A stretch of DNA of 64,000 bases from contig PBDC01000039.1 of the NCBI GenBank assembly GCA_002717185.1, positions 51,404 to 115,403 on the forward strand, in the 5' to 3' direction. The stretch is from Rhodospirillaceae bacterium (GTDB taxonomy: Bacteria; Pseudomonadota; Alphaproteobacteria; UBA8366; GCA-2717185). How positions within the stretch are numbered: the stretch's first letter is position 1; each line of letters begins with the position of its first letter. This document shows, in pieces, positions 17,069-26,694 of this stretch. Both the position numbers and the translations under genes were made by a program. Under the pieces are notes generated by a model that was not told where the DNA came from, ran no database searches, and worked only from the letters and a program-made list of their open reading frames with translations.

Positions 17069-18642
17069 ATTAGACCCTGCCCCGCCGCGCGCGAACCCTT
17101 GCTCGCTCGTGCCAATATCCAAACCGGAATCAAACCCACCACTGCGAACAACGCCAGTATGAAATAGGCGTCCTGGAAGCCCAAGGTGCTGGCCTGGGCA
17201 TAGATCACCTCGCCCAAATAGTGGAAGGCGCCGAAATCGTGCACCGCTTCAGCAACGCCAGCCTCACCTAGGAGTTGCTCCAGCCGGGTGTGCATCTCGC
17301 GGGTGGTTTCCCTGGCGCCAGTTTGCATGGCAGCGAAGGCTTCACCATGGAAAGGGATGCGCAGTTCGAGGAAGACTACCAAACAATTAGTCCCCAAGGT
17401 TCCGCCGAGCTGGCGCACGAAATTGACCGTGCTTGACCCCTGCGTCACAAGCTCCGTCGGCAGAGATTTTAGCGCTTCGGAATTGACAACGGAACGGGTG
17501 CAGGCGACCCCCATACGCACTATCAGTGTAAACCAGACTAGGGTCCAGAAAGGCGTATTCACGTCTGCGGTAGATAGGTAGAAGAACGCAATTGCAAAAA
17601 TTACCATGCCGACGCAAATCATCAGGTAGGCTGGCACAAAATCGGAAAGGCGACCGACAAGCGGGAATAGGAAAATCAACGAGAGGCCTGCCGGCACCAT
17701 AAGCAACCCAGCGTCGATAGCCGAAAAGTGCTGTATCTGCTGAGTGAATAGTGGCATCAGGAAAAAAGACGAGAACATCGCCGCGCCGGTGAAGAAGCCA
17801 ATGCTCGCGGCGGCGCTGAACTGCGCGTTCGCGAACACCCGCATGTTAACCAAAGGATCTTCAGCGTAGATCTGACGCAGTACAAAGGCCGTACCACAAC
17901 CAATTCCCGCGCCGAACAACGCAAGGATCTCGCTCGATGTCCAGCCTAGGCGGGCACCGTAGCTGAAGCCGAGCAACAGGCCCGCCAAGGACACGGATAG
18001 CATACCGAAGCCAAGGAAATCGAACCGCGGGATCTTTTTGGGCATCGCCCGGCTGGGCAAGAACAGATTGCCAACGATCAGCGCTAGGAAGGCCGTCGGG
18101 AGGGTAAGAAGAAAGATGTATCGCCAACTGAGTAGATCAATGGCGATGCCTCCCAGGGTCGGTCCCAGCGCCGGCGCTAGGACGTTGCCCATGGCGAAGA
18201 TGCCCATAGAAAAGCCCTTTTGGTCACGCGGGAAGACCTTAAAGGTCACAGCCATACCCAGGGGCTGCACAATCCCCGCAGACAGGCCCTGCAGGATACG
18301 GCCAAGCAACAGGCTCTCCGTATTCTGCGCCAATCCGCTCATTGCTGATCCAACGAGGAAGGCAACCACGGCGAGGGAGAAGCTGCGCCGCTCACCGAAA
18401 GACAGAACAAGCCACGCACTGAGAAGCATGCCCGCGGTCTGGGCTGCAAAATAGCCAGTTGAGATCAGTTGCGCCTGGTCACGGCCGATACCGAACGTGC
18501 CCATGATGGCCGGGAAAGCGACATTCACGGTCGTCGCACCCAAAGTCATAGTCATGATACCGACAAGACAGGTGACAGTCGCCAGCCATTTGTAGGCCGG
18601 GCCGTAGCGGTCGAAGAGGGTTTCGAGACTGTCTGGGGGCAC
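17065..18642 (-). CDS. MFS transporter, DHA2 (EmrB/QacA) family drug exporter
   Basis: The 525-residue protein has about 14 predicted membrane helices. DHA2 landmarks are TLGATTVNVAFPAIMGTFGIGRDQAQLISTGYFAAQTAGM in the first two helices, GRILQGLSAGIVQPLGMAV, and the antiporter motif C region APALGPTLGGIAIDLLSWRYIFLLTLPTAFL. A predicted proton-driven efflux pump for drugs or amphiphiles in the inner membrane. No membrane fusion protein (EmrA type) is next to it. It starts at GTG 18642 and is divergent from a TetR regulator that likely controls it. Confidence 0.88.
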   Translation of the reverse strand: MPPDSLETLFDRYGPAYKWLATVTCLVGIMTMTLGATTVNVAFPAIMGTFGIGRDQAQLISTGYFAAQTAGMLLSAWLVLSFGERRSFSLAVVAFLVGSAMSGLAQNTESLLLGRILQGLSAGIVQPLGMAVTFKVFPRDQKGFSMGIFAMGNVLAPALGPTLGGIAIDLLSWRYIFLLTLPTAFLALIVGNLFLPSRAMPKKIPRFDFLGFGMLSVSLAGLLLGFSYGARLGWTSSEILALFGAGIGCGTAFVLRQIYAEDPLVNMRVFANAQFSAAASIGFFTGAAMFSSFFLMPLFTQQIQHFSAIDAGLLMVPAGLSLIFLFPLVGRLSDFVPAYLMICVGMVIFAIAFFYLSTADVNTPFWTLVWFTLIVRMGVACTRSVVNSEALKSLPTELVTQGSSTVNFVRQLGGTLGTNCLVVFLELRIPFHGEAFAAMQTGARETTREMHTRLEQLLGEAGVAEAVHDFGAFHYLGEVIYAQASTLGFQDAYFILALFAVVGLIPVWILARASKGSRAAGQGLI

Positions 18643-18796
18643 GTCGTAACTGAATATTCTTGAACAACCTTTTCTACATGATTACGTGACAGATACTCAA
18701 CGCAACAGCACTGACGCAGATCGATTGAAAATAGGCCACAACGTCTTATTATCGATTATCTAGGTACAACTTAACTATTAAGATGGCGTCTAACCC
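18643..18796. promoter_or_regulatory. Divergent promoter region between MFS exporter and TetR regulator
   Basis: This 154-base AT-rich spacer separates two divergent genes and probably holds both promoters and the TetR operator. A stretch around 18745-18760 contains a short palindrome (ATCGAT) within TTATTATCGATTATC, but I do not see a long, clean inverted repeat, so the operator itself is not assigned. Confidence 0.4.
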
Positions 18797-19420
18797 ATGG
18801 TCAGCAAAGCGAAGCGTCCTCAACATATCCTCAAAACAGCGCTTGGCCTCGCCGCCGAGGCACCGTGGTCGTCGATCAGTCTTCGCGACATCGCAGAGGC
18901 AGCCAGCGTATCGCCGTCGGAGATTTACACGCTATATCCCTCGAAGATAGCAATCGTTAAAGCCTATTTCATCTCGGTCGATGCAGCAGTGCTGGAAACA
19001 AAATTCGGCTTCGAAGCGGAAGACAGCCCGCGCGACCGGTTGTTCGAGGTGCTTATGCGCCGCTTCGACGCCCTGTCCGACGACCGCAAAAGCGTCCTGT
19101 CGATCCTGACGACCCTACGGTGCGATCCAGTCTCGGCGCTTTGCCTGTCTGGGAGCCTTTGCAGTTCGATGGGCTGGATGCTGGAAGCGTCGGCAATCCC
19201 GTCATCTTGGCCAAATGGACGCCTGACGGTAAATGGGCTCGTCGCGCTTTGGCTCGTGACCTTGCGCACCTGGCAACGCGACGAGAGCGAGGATATGGCA
19301 CACACCATGGCTGTGTTGGATAAAAATTTACGCCGCGCCGAAAGACTTCGCTTGATGCTACCTTCCGCTCTGCACAGGCGGCGTACGGAAGACCCGCAGC
19401 CGAATGCAGCACCGGCTTGA
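18797..19420 (+). CDS. TetR family transcriptional regulator
   Basis: The 207-residue protein has an N-terminal TetR-type helix-turn-helix: ILKTALGLAAEAPWSSISLRDIAEAASVSPSEIYTLYPSKIAIVKAYF (about residues 10-58). The C-terminal ligand-binding part has the loose helical pattern of the family (RDRLFEVLMRRFDALSDDRKSVLSIL, LVALWLVTLRTWQRDESEDMAHTMAVLDKNLRRAERL). Divergent placement next to the DHA2 exporter suggests local repression of the pump and response to its substrate; this is inference from layout. Confidence 0.85.
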   Translation: MVSKAKRPQHILKTALGLAAEAPWSSISLRDIAEAASVSPSEIYTLYPSKIAIVKAYFISVDAAVLETKFGFEAEDSPRDRLFEVLMRRFDALSDDRKSVLSILTTLRCDPVSALCLSGSLCSSMGWMLEASAIPSSWPNGRLTVNGLVALWLVTLRTWQRDESEDMAHTMAVLDKNLRRAERLRLMLPSALHRRRTEDPQPNAAPA

Positions 19421-19445
19421 GCACGCTTCCTTATCTGAGAGCAAC

Positions 19446-19784
19446 ATGACCCAGATCAATTTCGACGACTTTCTCAAGGTCGACATACGAGCCGGCACAA
19501 TCGTTCGCACCGAGGATTACCCGGAAGCCCGGAAACCCGCGTTCAAATTGTGGGTAGATTTTGGGCCGGAAATCGGCACGCGCAAGACATCCGCCCAAAT
19601 CACAAAGCATTATAGCCTGGAAGGACTGGTTGGCCGCCAGGTCGCCGCCGTGGTGAATTTCCCACCCAAGCAGATCGGCAAGTTCATGTCGGAGATCCTG
19701 GTTCTCGGCTTTCCAGACGAGGATGACGAAGTCGTGTTGATTCAGCCATCCCAGGGCGTCCCGGATGGTGGAAAGATGTACTGA
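19446..19784 (+). CDS. csaA: CsaA-type tRNA-binding domain protein
   Basis: This 112-residue protein is a stand-alone tRNA-binding (OB-fold) domain of the CsaA type. It shows NFDDFLKVDIRAGTIVRTEDYPEARKPAFKLWVDFG, RKTSAQITKHYSLEGLVGRQVAAVVNFPPKQIGKFMSEILVLGF and the ending LIQPSQGVPDGGKMY. CsaA was described as a secretion-related chaperone in Bacillus. The ATG at 19446 has GAGAG upstream. The next gene starts one base after its stop, so the two are likely co-translated. Confidence 0.88.
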   Translation: MTQINFDDFLKVDIRAGTIVRTEDYPEARKPAFKLWVDFGPEIGTRKTSAQITKHYSLEGLVGRQVAAVVNFPPKQIGKFMSEILVLGFPDEDDEVVLIQPSQGVPDGGKMY

Positions 19785-19785
19785 G

Positions 19786-20652
19786 ATGAAGCGTGGTATC
19801 GACCATTTAGTGCTGGGCGTGCGGGACCTTGACCGCGCGCGCGAAACCTATACCCGAATGGGCTTCACGACGACGCCGCGCGCAGCCCATCCTTTTGGTA
19901 CGGGGAACAGCCTGGTGCAACTTCAGGGAAATTTTTTGGAGCTGCTAACTGTCGTCGATGAGTCTAAGTTCGCCCAACCCACGACAGGACAGTTCGAATT
20001 TGGAACGTTCAACAAAACTTATCTCGACGCGCGAGAAGGAATGTCGATGCTGGTCTTCGAGGGCCACGACGCGGCGCGCGATCACGCCGATTTCACAGAA
20101 AACGGTCTGGACACATACGAACCGTTTCACTTCGAGCGCAAGGCGACCCTACCGAATGGCGCGGAGGTCACCGTAGCGTTCTCGCTGGTCTTCGTAACCG
20201 ACGAGAGAATGCCTGATGCGGTATTTTTCACTTGCCAGCAGCATGCGCCGGAATATTTCTGGAAGCCGGAATATCAGCGGCACGACAATGGCGCCTTGGT
20301 TATCTCCGAGGTAGTTATGGTGGCGGAAGCCCCGGTCACGCTAACTGGACTGATCGGCGGCATGCAGAGTACGGACGCTGTAACAGTCGTTAACGGTAGC
20401 CTTTGGGTTGCGACCACGCGCGGCTACGTTACGGTAATGACCCCCGGCGATTTCGAAGAGCGGTTCGGTCTTGCGCCAACCGGGCCTCAAACACCCCACT
20501 TCGGCGCCTTTCAGATTCAAGTTACCAACCTAGACAAGACGGAAGCGCTTCTCACCAACAACGATATCGCATTTCGGAGAACCAATGCAGCGCTGCAGGT
20601 CGGGCCAGAAACCGCATTCGGCTGTGTTCTAGAGTTTGTAGCTGAAGGCTAA
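19786..20652 (+). CDS. VOC family protein (glyoxalase-like domain)
   Basis: This 288-residue protein has the glyoxalase_3-like layout: KRGIDHLVLGVRDLDRARETYTRMGFTTTPRAAHPFGTGNSLVQLQGNFLELLTV, with the metal-type His in DHLVLGV and the Glu in FLELLTV, then a second half with FFTCQQHAPEYFWKPEYQRHDNGA and LVISEVVMVAEAP. Members act as metal-dependent enzymes on diverse small molecules; the substrate is not predictable. It follows csaA directly (stop then ATG one base later). Confidence 0.85.
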   Translation: MKRGIDHLVLGVRDLDRARETYTRMGFTTTPRAAHPFGTGNSLVQLQGNFLELLTVVDESKFAQPTTGQFEFGTFNKTYLDAREGMSMLVFEGHDAARDHADFTENGLDTYEPFHFERKATLPNGAEVTVAFSLVFVTDERMPDAVFFTCQQHAPEYFWKPEYQRHDNGALVISEVVMVAEAPVTLTGLIGGMQSTDAVTVVNGSLWVATTRGYVTVMTPGDFEERFGLAPTGPQTPHFGAFQIQVTNLDKTEALLTNNDIAFRRTNAALQVGPETAFGCVLEFVAEG

Positions 20653-21102
20653 GTGCTCATTATTCCGTGAGCCGTTACGAAAATTATTACAGAGTATCGC
20701 AGTCCTGCGACCATACGGGTCGAACGGTTGATATATCCTTAGTTCGCTGCGGGTTGATCTCATATGGAATGGTGCTCGAATTTTTTCCTTATCGACACAA
20801 AATCCAGGACCAGCGCCTATACCAATCCCTTAGTCGACGACATTGCCGAGGACCATATATTCTAGGACGAGGTATATTTCGAGAGTTTTGGCCCGCTCAA
20901 CTTGGCTTGGGAAGACGCCAATTCGATTTTTTCTCTATCGCCCTCGAAAGGGCTGGAAACCGCCTGCCAGCGGGCGTGCGACACAAAAGCGGTGGTAACT
21001 CTAATTATTTGGTTAACAACCATGAGACGCAGTGTCTAAAGATCGGCCAGATCGCCTATCATCAAACTATCCATCGCTAACAGACAAGAGGAGGAATTTC
21101 CG
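20653..21102. other. 450-base gap with possible degenerate gene
   Basis: No intact gene is convincing here. One plus-strand frame (20764-21039) reads as ordinary protein-like sequence from MEWCSNFFLIDTKS to a TAA, interrupted by a single TAG at 20863-20865; its residues after the TAG (DEVYFESFGPLNLAWEDANS) look like real protein, but I do not recognise a family. A competing open frame of 137 codons in another frame (20667-21080) has a composition more like a shadow. The last 30 bases hold the strong ribosome site GAGGAGG of the DUF350 gene. Confidence 0.3.
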
Positions 21103-21516
21103 ATGGAGGCAATGATGGCAAGCCTAGGATCAGGTTTTCCAGTATTAATCCTGCATTTCGGGGCAACCCTATCGATTCTAATTTCTGGCGTGGTCATCTA
21201 CGAATGGATTACGCCCTATCCCGAACTTAAACTAGTACGCGAAGGCAACAATGCGGCAGCGATCGCCCTTTCCGGCGCGATACTGAGCCTTGCCATACCG
21301 CTTGCCTTCAGCATGGCAGTCAGCGTCAGCGTGCTCGACATTCTGGTATGGGGTGGGGTAACAATCTTTATTCTACTAATCGTGTACCGATTCATCGATT
21401 TTCTACTGAAAGACCTACCAGTCCGTATCGAGAATGGAGAGATAGGTGCCGCCATCCTGCTGTCCGCTGTGAAACTGGCCGTCGCTGCGATAACCGCAGC
21501 TGCCGTTTCCGGGTAA
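21103..21516 (+). CDS. DUF350 family small membrane protein
   Basis: The 137-residue protein has four predicted membrane helices (FPVLILHFGATLSILISGVVIYEWI, NAAAIALSGAILSLAIPLAFSMAV, LDILVWGGVTIFILLIVYRFIDFLL, AAILLSAVKLAVAAITAAAVSG). The segment ELKLVREGNNAAAIALSGA is typical of the YjfL/DUF350 family, whose function is poorly known. A strong GAGGAGG site precedes the ATG. The anchored serine protease follows four bases downstream and is probably co-transcribed. Confidence 0.85.
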   Translation: MEAMMASLGSGFPVLILHFGATLSILISGVVIYEWITPYPELKLVREGNNAAAIALSGAILSLAIPLAFSMAVSVSVLDILVWGGVTIFILLIVYRFIDFLLKDLPVRIENGEIGAAILLSAVKLAVAAITAAAVSG

Positions 21517-21520
21517 AGCC

Positions 21521-22408
21521 TTGCGCGGCTTTCGTAAAGGCTGGCTGATCCTGAGCCTGGTAATCGTGTTTCAGGTCGCCAGCAACTATCTGGAAAGCGG
21601 GGAAGATGCACCATCGATCCGACGCCCGCAGGTTTCGCAACAAGCCCCACAGGGGCGCCAACCGCAAGCGTCCGGCCCCGTTCTGCCGAGAGCGTCACGG
21701 CATGATCCCCTTTTCAAGATCAAGACCGGCAAAAAATCAAACAGTACGGGTACCGCTTTCGCTGTCCAAGACGACGGTATCTGGATCACGGCACGGCATG
21801 TTGTCGATGGCTGCGATAAGGTCGGGCTGGTAACAGAGCCCCGCCGCGCCATCCGTGTCTTCCGCGTGTTACCTCATCCACGAGCCGACATGGCTATGCT
21901 ATGGACACGCCGCACTGTGCCACCCCTGGCAATCTCCAACGCACCACTCCGGGTTCGGCAGAAAGGCTTTCATTTTGGTTTTCCGCAATCGGACCCAGGG
22001 CAGGTGACTTCAACTTTGCTGGGCCGCCGCAACATGCGCACCACCGGACGATACCGACATACTGAACCGGTCATCGCTTGGGCCGAACTTCGCCGGGTGC
22101 CGCTGACGGAGAGTTTGGGCGGCATCAGTGGCGGACCGGCGCTCAATGCCAATGGCGAGATTGTCGGCGTCACAGTCGCATCGAGCAAACGCCGCGGCCG
22201 CGTCTATACAACGGCACCTATTTCCATGGATCAATTGCTTTCACAGGCGAAGATTGAACCCAATGGCCTTCCCTCGGCCGGCCTGAACACCAGTCCCGCC
22301 GACAGCAATTTTATTGACTACGGAATTGCTCTTCGCCGACAACTAACGGTCGCCCAGGTTATCTGCTGCATTGAAGGTAACAGCCGCAGACGAGGGCGCC
22401 ACCTATAG
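21521..22408 (+). CDS. Membrane-anchored trypsin-like serine protease
   Basis: The 295-residue protein opens with a membrane anchor or uncleaved signal (GWLILSLVIVFQVASNYL) and then a chymotrypsin-fold domain. The triad is visible: His in WITARHVVDGC, Asp in PRADMAMLW and Ser in ESLGGISGGPALNANGEIVG. The last sequence is like the HtrA/DegP type, but no PDZ domain follows. It probably acts in the periplasm. The start is TTG 21521, weak but in the right place; no better ATG precedes the hydrophobic segment. It sits four bases after the DUF350 gene and is convergent with sucB. Confidence 0.82.
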   Translation: MRGFRKGWLILSLVIVFQVASNYLESGEDAPSIRRPQVSQQAPQGRQPQASGPVLPRASRHDPLFKIKTGKKSNSTGTAFAVQDDGIWITARHVVDGCDKVGLVTEPRRAIRVFRVLPHPRADMAMLWTRRTVPPLAISNAPLRVRQKGFHFGFPQSDPGQVTSTLLGRRNMRTTGRYRHTEPVIAWAELRRVPLTESLGGISGGPALNANGEIVGVTVASSKRRGRVYTTAPISMDQLLSQAKIEPNGLPSAGLNTSPADSNFIDYGIALRRQLTVAQVICCIEGNSRRRGRHL

Positions 22409-22411
22409 GTT

Positions 22412-23704
22412 TTAAACGTCGATTAGCAGCCGCTGTGGGTCTTCCAGGCACTCCTTTATACGTACCAAGAAGGTAACGGCTTCGCGGCCGTCGATGATGC
22501 GGTGATCGTAGGACAGGGTCAGATACATCATGTCGCAGGCCTTGATCTCATCACCCACCACCATCGGCCGCTTCTGGATCTTATGCATGCCGAGGATGCC
22601 AGATTGTGGAGGATTCAGGATTGGCATCGACAGCAAGGAGCCGAAGACGCCACCATTGGAGACCGTGAACGTACCGCCGGTCATCTCGGCGATAGTCAGT
22701 TTGCCGTCGCGGGCGCGGCGGCCAAAATCGCCAATCGTGCCTTCGATTTCCGCAAAGCTCATCGCATCGGCGTCGCGTAGAACTGGCACCACGAGGCCCT
22801 GCGGCGTACCAACGGCGATACCTATATCGTAGTAGTCCTTGTAGATCAGCTGATCACCATAGATCTCAGCGTTAACAGCTGGAATTTCCTTAAGTGCGAT
22901 GATCGCCGCCTTGACAAAAAAGGACAGAAAGCCGAGGCGGACATTGTGTTTTTTCTCAAACTTGTCACGGTAATCAGCCCGCAGTTTAATTAATGCGCCC
23001 ATATCCACTTCGTTGAAGGTCGACAGAATGGCGGCCGAATTCTGCGCCTGCTTGAGACGCTCGGCGATGCGCTGCCGCAGACGCGACATTCGAACGATCT
23101 CCTCACCGCGCGGGTCGGGTACCCGCTCCGGCAACGCAGCGGCCGAAGTAATCGCAGCCATCGTCGGCACGGGAGCGGATACGGCCGGTTTCGCGAAAGT
23201 CGCAGGCTTACCTTCCAAATAAGCCAGCACGTCCGCTTTCACCAATCGGCCTTTTGGCCCCGTGCCCGTCATCTGATTAGGATCGAGACTGTGCTGTTCT
23301 ATCAGCTTCCGCACAGCCGGCGACATAGTAGTTGCCCCTCCTGCTGATGCTAGGGGTGTCGCCTCCAGAGCTAGTGTGGCTTCAGGCGCCTTCGCAGGTT
23401 CCGGGGCATACTCCTCTTCCGCCGCGGCAGAAGGCTTGGGGTTAGCTTTAACCTTTGGTGTCGCATCCGCTTCGGCAATGCTACCGAGAACCGCACCAAC
23501 CTCCACATTGACACCATCCGAGGCTAGGATCTCGCTCAACACACCGGCCGACGGGGCCGGCACCTCGACCGTAACCTTGTCGGTCTCCAGCTCTAGGATT
23601 GGCTCGTCCGCATCGACGCTGTCGCCTACATGTTTAAACCATTGCGATACCGTGGCCTCGGTGATCGATTCACCAAGCGTCGGAACCGTAATCTCTATCG
23701 TCAT
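22412..23704 (-). CDS. sucB: 2-oxoglutarate dehydrogenase E2, dihydrolipoyllysine succinyltransferase
   Basis: The 430-residue E2 has an N-terminal lipoyl domain ([19 protein letters not shown] with the lipoylated Lys43), an Ala/Pro/Lys-rich linker, a peripheral subunit-binding domain ([37 protein letters not shown]) and a C-terminal catalytic domain ending [34 protein letters not shown], with the catalytic His and Asp in DHRIIDG. It transfers the succinyl group to CoA in the TCA cycle. It follows sucA by 34 bases; lpd (E3) is not in the window. Confidence 0.94.
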   Translation of the reverse strand: MTIEITVPTLGESITEATVSQWFKHVGDSVDADEPILELETDKVTVEVPAPSAGVLSEILASDGVNVEVGAVLGSIAEADATPKVKANPKPSAAAEEEYAPEPAKAPEATLALEATPLASAGGATTMSPAVRKLIEQHSLDPNQMTGTGPKGRLVKADVLAYLEGKPATFAKPAVSAPVPTMAAITSAAALPERVPDPRGEEIVRMSRLRQRIAERLKQAQNSAAILSTFNEVDMGALIKLRADYRDKFEKKHNVRLGFLSFFVKAAIIALKEIPAVNAEIYGDQLIYKDYYDIGIAVGTPQGLVVPVLRDADAMSFAEIEGTIGDFGRRARDGKLTIAEMTGGTFTVSNGGVFGSLLSMPILNPPQSGILGMHKIQKRPMVVGDEIKACDMMYLTLSYDHRIIDGREAVTFLVRIKECLEDPQRLLIDV

Positions 23705-23738
23705 CTATAGACCTTTCGATCCATGCGAGTGAACGGGG

Positions 23739-26693
23739 TTAGCTTGCCTTCCCGCGGTTGCGGCGCACTATCTGTTTCAGAGGCAAGGTAAGTGCATCAT
23801 CAACGAGCATCGCTTGCTCTTCCATATGCCGCTGCATGAGGCCGGTCGCAGGAGCCGCCGCTTCCACCCTGCCAATATAGCGTGGCCGATCCGGCGACAT
23901 ACCGTGTTCGATCATGATTGCCTCGAGCCGCCGGTCAATAAAGGTCCAGGCACCCATATTCTCAGGCTCCTCCTGACACCAGACGACTTCGGCCTGTTTG
24001 AATCGACCGAGTTCCTCGGTCAACGCCTTCTTCGGAAAAGGGTAAAGCTGTTCGACACGCATCAGGTAAATATCGTCGATACCGCGCTTGTCACGCTCTT
24101 CCAGAAGATCGAAATAGACCTTACCGCTGCACAATACAACACGGCGAATTTCCTTGTCTGCCTTCAGCCTTCTGTTGGACTGCGCATCATCCCAAAGCAC
24201 CCGATGGAATGTCGTACCGGGTCCAAACTCCTCCAGCTTCGAGACGCAGCGCTTATGCCGTAGCAGAGATTTTGGCGTCATGAGGATCAGCGGTTTGCGG
24301 AAGTTGCGATGCTGCTGTCGGCGCAACACGTGAAAATAGTTCGAAGGTACGGTCAGGTTGCAGACCTGCATATTGTCATCACCGCAGAGCTGGAGATAGC
24401 GCTCGAGACGGGCGGAGGAATGCTCCGGCCCCTGCCCCTCGTAACCGTGTGGCAGCAGCATAACAAGACCGTTCATGCGCAGCCATTTGTGCTCTCCCGA
24501 CGAAATGAACTGGTCGATGATTACCTGTGCTCCGTTGGCGAAATCACCAAACTGCGCTTCCCACATCACCAGTGCGTGAGGTTCGGCAGAGCTGTAGCCA
24601 TACTCAAAGCCGAGAACACCAAACTCCGACAAGGGACTGTCAATGATTTCGAACGGAGCCTGCCCAAAACGAATATTGTTAAGAGGGATGAAGGATTCTT
24701 CGGTTTCCTGATCGATCAACGCTGCGTGCCGCTGGCTGAAAGTACCACGCCGGCAATCCTCGCCGGAAAGCCGAACCTGGGTAGACTCAACCAGCAAAGC
24801 CCCGATAGCAAGTGCTTCACCGGTCGCCCAGTCAATGCCTTCCCCCGTCTCGAACATTTTTTTCTTAGTTTGCAGCTGGCGAATTATCTTGCTGTTGGCA
24901 ATGAAATTCTGCGGCAGTTCGGTCAGCGCATTGCCAACCTCTTGCAGCACATCCATCTTGACTGCCGTGTCGCCGCGACGCGCTTCGCCAGACGCTATGG
25001 TTAGGCCTTCCCATTTCCCCTCAAGCCAGTTGGCCTTGTTTGGCTTGTAGAATTGCGAGGCCTTAAACTCCACGTCGAGCTCAGCCTCGAATTGAGATAC
25101 TATCCCTTCGGCTTCGCCAGACTCTATTACCTCTTCGTTTTCGAGCTGGTGCGCGTAGATCTGGCGCGTCGTTGGATGCTCAGCAATCTTTTTATACATG
25201 CGCGGCTGGGTAAAGAGCGGCTCGTCACCCTCATTGTGGCCATGGCGCCGATAGCACCATAGATCGATCACAACGTCTTTCTGGAACTTCTGCCGGTATT
25301 CGGTCGCCATGCGTGCGACCTGCACACAGGCCTCCGGATCATCGCCGTTCACATGGAAGATTGGCGCTGACACCATCTTCGCCACGTCTGAACAATAAGG
25401 CGACGAGCGCGAATACGACGGGCTTGTGGTAAAGCCAATCTGGTTGTTAACGATAAAATGGATCGTGCCGCCAGTCTGATAACCAAGCAGCTGCGACAGA
25501 TCGAAGGTCTCCGGCACTATGCCCTGGCCGGGAAAAGACGCATCACCATGCAACAACAAGCCAACGACTTTTTCGCGGTCCACATCGCCGCGCTGACGCT
25601 GCTTCGCCCGGACCTTGCCAAGCACGACGGTATTCACGGCTTCCAAATGACTAGGGTTGGGCACCAGGGATAAGTGGACGGTGCGGCCATCGAATTCGCG
25701 GTTGGCCGAGGTGCCTAGATGATATTTTACGTCACCCGAACCGTAACCCACATTTGGTTCCGAAGAATTGCCTGAAAACTCCGAGAAGATCGCCCGATAC
25801 GGCTTGTCCATAACGTTTGCAAGAACATTCAACCGACCCCGATGCGGCATGCCGATGATAACTTCCTCAATACCGAGTTGTGCGCCACGCTTTAGGATCT
25901 GCTCAATCGCTGGAACGACGGACTCGCCGCCATCCAAGCCAAAGCGTTTCGTACCCTTATGCTTTCGATCAAGATACTTTTCGAAGTATTCGGATTCCGT
26001 CAAGCGTTGCAGAATCGTGCGTTTCCCGAGATCGGTGAAGCCCGTATCGTTGCGCTTGCTCTCCATACGCTCCTGAATCCAGGCCTTCTCCTCTGGTACC
26101 TGGATATGCATGAACTCGACGCCGATATTCCCGCAATAGGTTTCCTCGCAGACCTTCACAATCTGCTTGATCGACGCCGTTTCCAGACCCAATACGTAGT
26201 TGATAAAAATCGGCCGATCGAGATCTCTTTCCGTGAAGCCGTAACTTGCCGGATCTAGATCCGCATGTGAGATCTTTTCGACCAGCCCAAGCGGGTCGAG
26301 GTTCGCGTGCAGATGGCCGCGCACGCGATAATTACGAATTAGCATCAGCGCGCGCAGCGAATCCGTCGTCGCCTGCCGAATTTGGTCCGGCAATGCCATC
26401 GGCATCGGTACATATTGAGCTTGCGGCGATGCAGCCTGCGTCATGCCCACCGTCGCGTCCGACATTGACACGCTGCCATTGCCACTCCCGACGACTGAGG
26501 TCTCCCGCCGCGACCAACTGGCGCCTTCCCAGTCCTTCAAAAATTCCTTCGTATCGTCATCCAGCTCACCAAAAAACTCTGCCCAATCCGCATCGACCGA
26601 GCCAGAATCTTTCAAAAACTGTGCGTAGAGTTCGGAGATATACGCTTCGTTGGCGCCAAACAGGAAAGAGTTATTTTCCATAAATGATGCCAT
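23739..26693 (-). CDS. sucA: 2-oxoglutarate dehydrogenase E1 component
   Basis: The 984-residue thiamine-diphosphate enzyme decarboxylates 2-oxoglutarate. The N-terminus (NSFLFGANEAYISELYAQFLKD) and SLRALMLIRNYRVRGHLHANLDPLGL are characteristic. The catalytic part has GMPHRGRLNVLANVM, LLHGDASFPGQGIVPETFDLSQL, the ThDP motif NNQIGFTT and VNGDDPEACVQVARMATEYRQKFQKDVVIDLWCYRRHGHNEGDEP, then the transketolase-type PYR domain with QFGDFANGAQVIIDQFISSGEHKW. I use ATG 26693; ATG 26705 would add four residues. The start lies two bases after the stop of a sucD remnant. Confidence 0.95.
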   Translation of the reverse strand: MASFMENNSFLFGANEAYISELYAQFLKDSGSVDADWAEFFGELDDDTKEFLKDWEGASWSRRETSVVGSGNGSVSMSDATVGMTQAASPQAQYVPMPMALPDQIRQATTDSLRALMLIRNYRVRGHLHANLDPLGLVEKISHADLDPASYGFTERDLDRPIFINYVLGLETASIKQIVKVCEETYCGNIGVEFMHIQVPEEKAWIQERMESKRNDTGFTDLGKRTILQRLTESEYFEKYLDRKHKGTKRFGLDGGESVVPAIEQILKRGAQLGIEEVIIGMPHRGRLNVLANVMDKPYRAIFSEFSGNSSEPNVGYGSGDVKYHLGTSANREFDGRTVHLSLVPNPSHLEAVNTVVLGKVRAKQRQRGDVDREKVVGLLLHGDASFPGQGIVPETFDLSQLLGYQTGGTIHFIVNNQIGFTTSPSYSRSSPYCSDVAKMVSAPIFHVNGDDPEACVQVARMATEYRQKFQKDVVIDLWCYRRHGHNEGDEPLFTQPRMYKKIAEHPTTRQIYAHQLENEEVIESGEAEGIVSQFEAELDVEFKASQFYKPNKANWLEGKWEGLTIASGEARRGDTAVKMDVLQEVGNALTELPQNFIANSKIIRQLQTKKKMFETGEGIDWATGEALAIGALLVESTQVRLSGEDCRRGTFSQRHAALIDQETEESFIPLNNIRFGQAPFEIIDSPLSEFGVLGFEYGYSSAEPHALVMWEAQFGDFANGAQVIIDQFISSGEHKWLRMNGLVMLLPHGYEGQGPEHSSARLERYLQLCGDDNMQVCNLTVPSNYFHVLRRQQHRNFRKPLILMTPKSLLRHKRCVSKLEEFGPGTTFHRVLWDDAQSNRRLKADKEIRRVVLCSGKVYFDLLEERDKRGIDDIYLMRVEQLYPFPKKALTEELGRFKQAEVVWCQEEPENMGAWTFIDRRLEAIMIEHGMSPDRPRYIGRVEAAAPATGLMQRHMEEQAMLVDDALTLPLKQIVRRNRGKAS

Positions 26694-26694
26694 T

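Noticed and set aside
17061..17070. Overlapping convergent stops of proC and the MFS gene (and likewise at 49015-49018)
   Set aside because: Short convergent overlaps are common in compact genomes and do not indicate a special mechanism.
18745..18762. TetR operator candidate in TTATTATCGATTATC
   Set aside because: Only the inner ATCGAT is palindromic; the arms do not match well enough to assign an operator.
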